Source of the DNA: JAGKXC01 sp964554385
GTDB lineage: Bacteria > Bacteroidota > Bacteroidia > NS11-12g > UBA955
Reading direction: 5' to 3'
Length of the DNA: 18,587 nucleotides
NCBI GenBank assembly: GCA_964554385.1
Contig: CAZKOM010000045.1
Location: 1 to 18,587 of the forward strand
Position numbers and translations under genes: made by a program. The notes under the pieces were generated by a model. That model was not told the origin of the DNA and did no database searches. It saw nothing but the letters and a program-made list of their open reading frames with translations. Positions within the stretch are counted from its first letter, which is position 1. Each line of letters opens with the position of its first letter. Shown in pieces: positions 13,196 to 18,587 of the stretch.

Positions 13196-15805
13196 ATGGC
13201 AGCAGGAAAATCCGATAAGGAAACTCCGTTAATGAAACAATATTATAGCATCAAAGCCCAATACCCGGGTGCTATTTTGTTGTTTAGAGTGGGTGATTTT
13301 TATGAAACCTTTAATGAGGATGCTAGAACGGCATCTGCAGTATTAGGCATCGTATTAACGAAACGCGCAAATGGAGCAGCATCCGAAATGGATTTAGCGG
13401 GTTTCCCTCACCATTCCTTAGACAATTACCTTCCTAAATTAGTAAAAGCAGGATATCGAGTAGCAATTTGCGACCAGTTAGAAGACCCCAAAGCTACCAA
13501 AACCATAGTGAAACGCGGTGTAACAGAATTAGTTACCCCCGGGGTTAGTTACAACGACAAAGTACTGAACAATAAACAAAACAACTATTTATGCTCCTTA
13601 TATGAAGTGGGTAACCGTTGGGGTGTAGCGTTTTTAGATATTTCCACCGGAGAATTTTTATGTTCAGAAAGTGGTTGGTTTTCCATAAAAAAATTAATGG
13701 ACGCATTAAAACCAGCCGAATTATTGCTTCCTAAAAATCAACAAGAATTGGTTTTTTCGCATTTTGGAAAACCCAGTTCCTTTCAAACTTTAGAACCCTG
13801 GATTTACGAATTCACCACATCTACAGAAACATTAACCAAACATTTCCAAACACAAACATTAAAAGGATTTGGAATAGATGGGCAAGATGCCGCTATAGCT
13901 GCCGCAGCCGCTTGTTTGCATTATTTACAACAAACTCAACACCATCATGTAGCTCATATTCGCACTATACGCCGAATCGATGAACAAGATCATGTATGGA
14001 TCGACGGTTTTACACAGAGGAACCTTGAATTGTTACACCCTATTTATTCAGGTGGAACGGCTTTTATCGATATCGTAGATCAGACCTGTACTCCTATGGG
14101 TGCAAGATTATTACGTCAATGGGTAGTTTTCCCTTTGTTGGATATGGGTAAAATTCAATTTCGACTCAATCAAGTAGATGCATTTTTATCCAATCATTCG
14201 TTACGTGAACAATTACGAGGATTACTTAAGCAAATTGGTGACCAACAGCGATTAGTTTCAAAAGTGGCTTTACGAAAAATAAGTCCACGAGAGGCGGTTC
14301 AATTAGGCAATAGTTTACGGAAACTTTCATCGATAAAGGATCTATTGTCTCAAAGTTCGATTACCTTATTGATGGAATCGGCGTCCAAAATCAACACCCT
14401 TCCCGAACTTGCCGATTGGATTCAACAATCTTTATTGGAAGATGCCCCTGCTGTAGCTGCAAAAGGAGGAATTTTTCAATCCGCAGTGCATGAAGAGCTG
14501 TATGAACTTAGAGAGTTAACTACTAAGGGCAAGGACAAATTAATTGAAATCCAGCAAAACGAGAGTCAGCGAACCGGTATCCCCTCTTTAAAAATCGGAT
14601 ACAACAATGTTTTTGGATATTACTTGGAAGTCACAAATGTTCACAAGGACAAAGCACCTGAAGATTGGATTCGTAAACAAACGTTGGCCAATGCGGAGCG
14701 GTATATTACTCCAGAACTAAAAATTTACGAAGAAAAAATCCTTACGGCGGAAGACCGAATTAATGCCTTGGAATTGGATTTATGGGAACAGGCATTAAAC
14801 AAAATGGCCGATTTCATTCCCGTTTTACAAGCCCAAGCGTCGCTGTTGGCCGAAATTGATGTACTAAGTGGATTTTCAGAATTAGCATATCAACGAAAAT
14901 ATACCAAACCGCAATTGCACGATGGATTTGGCTTGTCATTAACAGATTGCAGACATCCTGTAATTGAATACCAATTACCACCGGGAGAAAGTTATATACC
15001 CAACTCACTCCGTCTCCAAAAAGATGACCAACGTGTAATTATTCTAACTGGCCCAAATATGAGCGGTAAAAGTGCAATTCTAAGGCAAACTGCATTAACC
15101 GTAATTATGGCGCAAATTGGATGTTATGTTCCTTGCAAAGAAGCCAACATTGGAATAATTGATAAAATATACACTCGGGTTGGGGCCTCAGATAATATTA
15201 GCGTGGGTGAATCTACCTTCATGGTAGAAATGACTGAAACAGCTTCCATCTTGAATAACCTTAGCGAACGATCCTTAGTGCTTTTGGATGAAATTGGACG
15301 AGGAACTAGCACGTATGATGGAGTTTCATTGGCTTGGAGTATCGCAGAATTTATTCAAAGTCATCCCGCCAAACCCATTACCCTGTTCGCGACCCATTAT
15401 CATGAATTGAATGAATTGGAAGGGAAATCGGAAGGAATTTGCAATTATCATATCGCTATCAAGGAGCAAGGGTCACAGATTATATTTCTAAGAAAGTTAC
15501 TAAAAGGTGGTAGCGAACACAGTTTCGGTATACACGTTGCACAGTTAGCAGGAATCCCCAATGCGGTATTACTTAGAGCCAACGAAATCCTCAATAAATT
15601 AGAAACCGATAGGGCCCAGCTATCACCGCAAAAATCACTTCGTAAAACGGAAAGTAAAGCCGTATATCAAATGAACTTATTTGCTACGGAGGACCCACGA
15701 ATGGCTCAGTTAAAGAAACTTATGTCTACCACTGATGTAAATGCAGTAACTCCCATAGAAGCATTACTTAAATTGCAAAGCATAAAAGAGATTCTGGAAC
15801 GTTAG
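13196..15805 (+). CDS. mutS: DNA mismatch repair protein MutS
   Basis: An 869-residue cytoplasmic ATPase that recognises base mismatches and small loops as a dimer and recruits MutL. Domain order is complete: mismatch-binding domain I with the F-x-E motif (F35-Y36-E37 in VGDFYETF), connector, the lever and clamp domains in the middle, then the ABC-type ATPase with Walker A GPNMSGKS (near 619), the signature region VGESTFMVEM, Walker B LVLLDEIGRGTS (near 694) and the downstream FATHYHEL. The helix-turn-helix HSFGIHVAQLAGIP (near 775) mediates dimerisation. An in-frame TTG at 13154 would add 14 residues, but homologues begin at the ATG followed by a short Lys/Glu stretch and LMKQYYSIKAQYPGAILLFR, so I use 13196. 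The gene is divergent from the methyltransferase operon. Its TAG stop overlaps the stop of the convergent receptor gene. Confidence 0.97.
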   Translation: MAAGKSDKETPLMKQYYSIKAQYPGAILLFRVGDFYETFNEDARTASAVLGIVLTKRANGAASEMDLAGFPHHSLDNYLPKLVKAGYRVAICDQLEDPKATKTIVKRGVTELVTPGVSYNDKVLNNKQNNYLCSLYEVGNRWGVAFLDISTGEFLCSESGWFSIKKLMDALKPAELLLPKNQQELVFSHFGKPSSFQTLEPWIYEFTTSTETLTKHFQTQTLKGFGIDGQDAAIAAAAACLHYLQQTQHHHVAHIRTIRRIDEQDHVWIDGFTQRNLELLHPIYSGGTAFIDIVDQTCTPMGARLLRQWVVFPLLDMGKIQFRLNQVDAFLSNHSLREQLRGLLKQIGDQQRLVSKVALRKISPREAVQLGNSLRKLSSIKDLLSQSSITLLMESASKINTLPELADWIQQSLLEDAPAVAAKGGIFQSAVHEELYELRELTTKGKDKLIEIQQNESQRTGIPSLKIGYNNVFGYYLEVTNVHKDKAPEDWIRKQTLANAERYITPELKIYEEKILTAEDRINALELDLWEQALNKMADFIPVLQAQASLLAEIDVLSGFSELAYQRKYTKPQLHDGFGLSLTDCRHPVIEYQLPPGESYIPNSLRLQKDDQRVIILTGPNMSGKSAILRQTALTVIMAQIGCYVPCKEANIGIIDKIYTRVGASDNISVGESTFMVEMTETASILNNLSERSLVLLDEIGRGTSTYDGVSLAWSIAEFIQSHPAKPITLFATHYHELNELEGKSEGICNYHIAIKEQGSQIIFLRKLLKGGSEHSFGIHVAQLAGIPNAVLLRANEILNKLETDRAQLSPQKSLRKTESKAVYQMNLFATEDPRMAQLKKLMSTTDVNAVTPIEALLKLQSIKEILER

Positions 15806-18150
15806 AAGGTATAATTACAACCCAAAGCAGGAAGTATCGGCAATTGATCTACTCGGGTTCTACGTACACGATCGTAATAAAAAATATTTGCCCTGTTGTA
15901 AACATTGGTGATGCTAAAAATCATATTGAATTCTTTTCCATTCTCAAGTTTCCAATTGCGTTTAGCCGAAAAATCCAATCGATGATAGTACGGCAATCGT
16001 CCGCCGTTTAAACGTGCGTAAAACACACCTAAATCACCGTTTGATCCCACATAATCTGTGCTAATCCCATTAGAAAACGTTTGTTTTTCATAGTATCCTT
16101 GCGTTTGTGTAAATGGAAATCCTGAACCAAAATTCCATCGTAGCGAAATTTCAGTGGGATTTTTTTTATCAAACTCGTAACTAACCATGGCATTAGCATT
16201 ATGCCTACGATCAAAATTGGGTTGATACTCTTGAACTCCGTCAAATCTGTTTACATAGGTTAATGAATAAACTAGCCATACATACAATCCCTTATGTGAA
16301 TATTTATAAGAAACATCCCCTCCATAAGCGTTTCCATTTTCTATTATGAAATCTTGTCTTAATCGAGCCGGCTTATCCAAATTTTGCTGGTTATCATCAA
16401 ATAACTTATCGCGATTTATGTTAGTAATCTGGTCAAATACTTTAATAAACGATTCTGCATTAAAGGTATGTTTTCTACCCATCTTAAAATCAAATCCTCC
16501 TACAGCATGTCTTGCTTTCTGCAGTCGATGAGTAACGGGTTCACCATTAAATGTTTCCGGAATATTATCTGGTCCACTTAAAAAACCATAAAACAGATTA
16601 ACCACATCTCTATCGCTCATAGCCGATAAAAAGTTCTGTGAATACAAACCGGCTGCGAATTTTATTCCCAAGGTTTTGTAAGGATTGTATCGAAATTGGA
16701 ATCGTGGTTCCAAGGATGAATTGGCTAACGAGGCATAATATTGAGCACGCAATCCAAAATTGGCGATTACCTTTTTCGTTACCATCCGATAATTGGCAAA
16801 ACTGTTGATTTCGGTAGTACTTTCCAATTGTTTTATCAATCGGTTATTGGCATTGGTTAATTGAAAATTGGTTTGAAATCCATTCAATTCAAGCCCCCAA
16901 CGAAAATCATCTCGTTTAAAGTTATAATTGAAATTCATTCCCATATTAAATCCACCGATAGAACTTTCTCGGGGTTTCGCGTCGGATTCAATTTGTTGAA
17001 TTCGGTAATCACTGTACAAAAAGTAACCGTCAACCCGCGTTTTTGCCTGTTCCGGCACTACCAAAAATTTCCCACCAACGCCATTGGCTGCCCAACGATA
17101 TTGCGTTGAACCGGGGAATCGCACATTATCGGAAAAATGAAACCCATACAAACGAGAATACCCGCCATTGGCTGAGTTAAAGTTTAGTTTCAGAAAAAAA
17201 TCACCAAAGTTGTACGGCAATTTACCAGCGTCGATATAAGGATATACTAAACCGGCGGATTGCTTTAAAAAGGAATTACGATAACTAAATGCATAAGAGC
17301 TATTGTTCTTCCCCTTTTTGTATTTACGTATAGGTCCTTCTTGTAGTATTTTTGAGGTAAATGTGGTAAGACCTAATTTGGTTTTATGCTCCTTCCGATT
17401 TCCATCTCGAGTCTTAATATCAACCACCGCCGAAATCCGTCCGCCGTATTCAGCGCCAAATCCTGCCGAATAAACATCAGCACTTTGAATTAAATCCGTT
17501 TCAAACACCGAAAACAAACCTATTGAGTGAAATGGATTATAAATGGTTAACCCGTCCATCATCACCTTATTCATTACCGGTGATCCCCCTCGGATATAAA
17601 GCTGCCCTCCTTGGTCTCCACTAAAAACCACACCAGGCAACACCTGTAGGTATTGTAGAATATCTGGTTCAGCACCAATGGCCGGCATTTTATAAATAGT
17701 TTTTCCTTCAATGGTGGTTGATCCAACTTTTGTCTCTTTCGGTTTACCTTTTGCTTCAATCTCAATTACATCCATTTTTTCGATTCGAGATAAATATGCA
17801 TCGAATCGTGCGTTGCTGCCATTTTTAACCGTAAGTTCATTCAACATTGTATCAAATCCAGGAAAACTCACCTGAACAACATAAACGGATTCCTCCAAGC
17901 CTGTAAGTGCATAAAATGCTTCCGCATCCGCATAAACCATGCGAACAAATTGTAAAACTTTCTGTCCATTATTCGCGGTGGATTGTACCTTAAACACAGA
18001 AACTCCGGCGCCATTTAACCGATCCCCGTTACTAGCATTGTACACAAATCCTCGTATATCGCCTTTTGAATTGGTGGAGTTTTGAGAAAACGTAGGAGTA
18101 AAATAAGAGAGTGATATTAAAATACAGGCAATAATTCCGCGAATATTCAT
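15802..18150 (-). CDS. TonB-dependent receptor with N-terminal carboxypeptidase-regulatory-like domain
   Basis: A 782-residue outer-membrane receptor that would import a ligand using TonB/ExbBD energy; the ligand is unknown and no SusD-like partner is adjacent. Residues 1-22 form a signal peptide (MNIRGIIACILISLSYF). A carboxypeptidase-regulatory-like beta domain spans about 30-122 (GDIRGFVYNASNGDRLNGAG). The plug (about 141-250) reads LQYLQVLPGVVFSGDQGG, YIRGGSPVMNKVMMDGL, YNPFHSIGLFSVFETDLI and GFGAEYGGRISAVVDIKTRD, a well-conserved Bacteroidota receptor type. The remaining 530 residues form the barrel, ending in the aromatic Phe expected for BAM recognition (CNYTF). The start is the ATG at 18150: an in-frame ATG at 18174 lies upstream of the -7 element at 18169-18162, and the shorter form has the better signal peptide. 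No terminator separates it from mutS. Confidence 0.93.
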   Translation of the reverse strand: MNIRGIIACILISLSYFTPTFSQNSTNSKGDIRGFVYNASNGDRLNGAGVSVFKVQSTANNGQKVLQFVRMVYADAEAFYALTGLEESVYVVQVSFPGFDTMLNELTVKNGSNARFDAYLSRIEKMDVIEIEAKGKPKETKVGSTTIEGKTIYKMPAIGAEPDILQYLQVLPGVVFSGDQGGQLYIRGGSPVMNKVMMDGLTIYNPFHSIGLFSVFETDLIQSADVYSAGFGAEYGGRISAVVDIKTRDGNRKEHKTKLGLTTFTSKILQEGPIRKYKKGKNNSSYAFSYRNSFLKQSAGLVYPYIDAGKLPYNFGDFFLKLNFNSANGGYSRLYGFHFSDNVRFPGSTQYRWAANGVGGKFLVVPEQAKTRVDGYFLYSDYRIQQIESDAKPRESSIGGFNMGMNFNYNFKRDDFRWGLELNGFQTNFQLTNANNRLIKQLESTTEINSFANYRMVTKKVIANFGLRAQYYASLANSSLEPRFQFRYNPYKTLGIKFAAGLYSQNFLSAMSDRDVVNLFYGFLSGPDNIPETFNGEPVTHRLQKARHAVGGFDFKMGRKHTFNAESFIKVFDQITNINRDKLFDDNQQNLDKPARLRQDFIIENGNAYGGDVSYKYSHKGLYVWLVYSLTYVNRFDGVQEYQPNFDRRHNANAMVSYEFDKKNPTEISLRWNFGSGFPFTQTQGYYEKQTFSNGISTDYVGSNGDLGVFYARLNGGRLPYYHRLDFSAKRNWKLENGKEFNMIFSITNVYNRANIFYYDRVRRTRVDQLPILPALGCNYTF

Positions 18151-18161
18151 GATGATTGCCA

Positions 18162-18169
18162 CAAAAATA
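18162..18169 (-). promoter_or_regulatory. -7 element of the TonB-receptor gene
   Basis: The minus strand reads TATTTTTG, an exact TAnnTTTG match, ending 11 nt before the ATG at 18150. The leader would be only a few nt long. It excludes the upstream ATG at 18174 as the start. It faces away from an identical element at 18183-18190. Confidence 0.6.
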
Positions 18170-18182
18170 ACCATCTCTACCC

Positions 18183-18190
18183 TATTTTTG
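18183..18190 (+). promoter_or_regulatory. -7 element of the pRiA4b ORF-3-like gene
   Basis: TATTTTTG is an exact TAnnTTTG match ending 10 nt before the ATG at 18201. With the minus-strand copy at 18162-18169 it makes an inverted repeat of identical 8-mers with a 13-bp spacer. Confidence 0.6.
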
Positions 18191-18200
18191 CCATGTACTT

Positions 18201-18587
18201 ATGATTTATCGTTTCAAGGTTTGGTTTGAAGATCAAGAGGATATCATCCGTTGGATTGATATTAAACCAGCACATACCCTATTGCAATTCCATCAAATCA
18301 TCCAAGAATCTATTGGATTTGACGGGCAAGAACTAGCAAGTTTCTTTGTAAGTGACGACCGCTGGCGCCGTCTAAAGGAGGTTCAATTAGACCCCTCCGC
18401 CAATGCCGTAAATAGCGGTGACGTTGTGTATAAAAGTCAAATGATCGGCGAACACCAACCCATTTTGATGGAATCAGTAAAAATAAGAGATTTAGTAAAC
18501 GATCCTCATCAACGATTTGTTTATGTTTCTGATTACAACACCCTGTGGACATTGTACTGCGAATTGGTGACCATCGCAGAATCTGAT
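18201..18587 (+). CDS. pRiA4b ORF-3 / IS1096 passenger (TnpR-like) family protein, cut by window end
   Basis: The reading frame stays open for 129 codons to the last base of the window, so the C-terminus is missing. The protein begins MIYRFKVWFEDQEDIIRWID and continues with LLQFHQIIQESIGFDGQELASF, DDRWRRLKEV, MESVKIRDLV and RFVYVSDYNTLWTLYCELV. From memory this is the layout of the plasmid pRiA4b ORF-3-like family (PF07929): a small alpha/beta domain in which the YxYDFxxxW-type strand is characteristic, here YVSDYNTLW. The molecular function is unknown; despite the family's transposon and plasmid names, Bacteroidota carry chromosomal copies and nothing else here suggests a mobile element. The ATG at 18201 follows a -7 element by 10 nt; another ATG at 18193 stops after three codons. 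Confidence 0.78.
   Translation, partial: MIYRFKVWFEDQEDIIRWIDIKPAHTLLQFHQIIQESIGFDGQELASFFVSDDRWRRLKEVQLDPSANAVNSGDVVYKSQMIGEHQPILMESVKIRDLVNDPHQRFVYVSDYNTLWTLYCELVTIAESD

Noticed and set aside
18151..18174. Longer TonB-receptor form from the ATG at 18174
   Set aside because: This ATG lies upstream of the exact TAnnTTTG element at 18169-18162, and the ATG at 18150 gives a cleaner signal peptide.
18310..18552. Minus-strand open frame of 80 codons near the window end
   Set aside because: It is antisense to the pRiA4b ORF-3-like gene, whose plus-strand translation matches a known family and is preceded by a promoter element.
1..18587. CRISPR arrays, insertion sequences, prophage or defence islands
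   Set aside because: No regularly spaced repeats, transposase motifs, terminal inverted repeats or nuclease/helicase genes of defence type were found when reading both strands.

Overview
The window looks like ordinary chromosomal DNA from an AT-rich member of the Bacteroidota (class not resolvable from this sequence). Four things point there: repeated upstream elements matching the Bacteroidota -7 consensus TAnnTTTG (often followed by CA) with almost no Shine-Dalgarno sequences; two large outer-membrane beta-barrel proteins of TonB-receptor type; lipoproteins of Bacteroidota style; and close matches to that phylum in the housekeeping genes. No insertion sequence, phage gene, CRISPR array or known defence system was seen.

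Layout. Positions 1-538 hold, on the minus strand, the 5' part of tRNA-Gly(GCC) with its promoter, and the RNase P RNA gene rnpB with its promoter. Positions 582-3901 (plus) carry gatB, followed 10 nt later by a secreted protein with a degenerate SGNH-hydrolase-like region and two LysM domains. Positions 3906-4661 (minus) encode a membrane-anchored DUF218/ElyC-like protein. Positions 4798-7959 (plus) encode a 1053-residue outer-membrane beta-barrel protein with an unusual N-terminal domain, a Gly/Met-rich loop and a Pro/Gly/Met-rich tail. A 226-nt convergent gap with several palindromes follows, then a lipoprotein gene at 8186-8995 (minus) and a tRNA-Lys(TTT) unit with its own promoter and terminator at 9147-9288 (minus).

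Positions 9311-13103 (minus) look like one operon read from high to low coordinates: a TrmH/SpoU-type RNA methyltransferase, a thioredoxin-fold lipoprotein with a CPIC motif, a lipoprotein that joins a c-type heme domain to a PHM/DBH-like dicopper monooxygenase domain, and a GNAT-like acyltransferase. mutS (13196-15805, plus) diverges from this operon and converges with a TonB-dependent receptor gene (15802-18150, minus), their stop codons overlapping. The receptor gene is divergent from a gene cut by the window end (18201-18587, plus) that resembles the pRiA4b ORF-3/IS1096 passenger family. Two -7 elements sit back to back in that 50-nt gap.

The most interesting material is the redoxin plus heme/dicopper pair, in which all six expected copper ligands can be read from the sequence. 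Next is the LysM protein, whose SGNH catalytic residues appear replaced. I did not find convincing evidence of a wholly new system.
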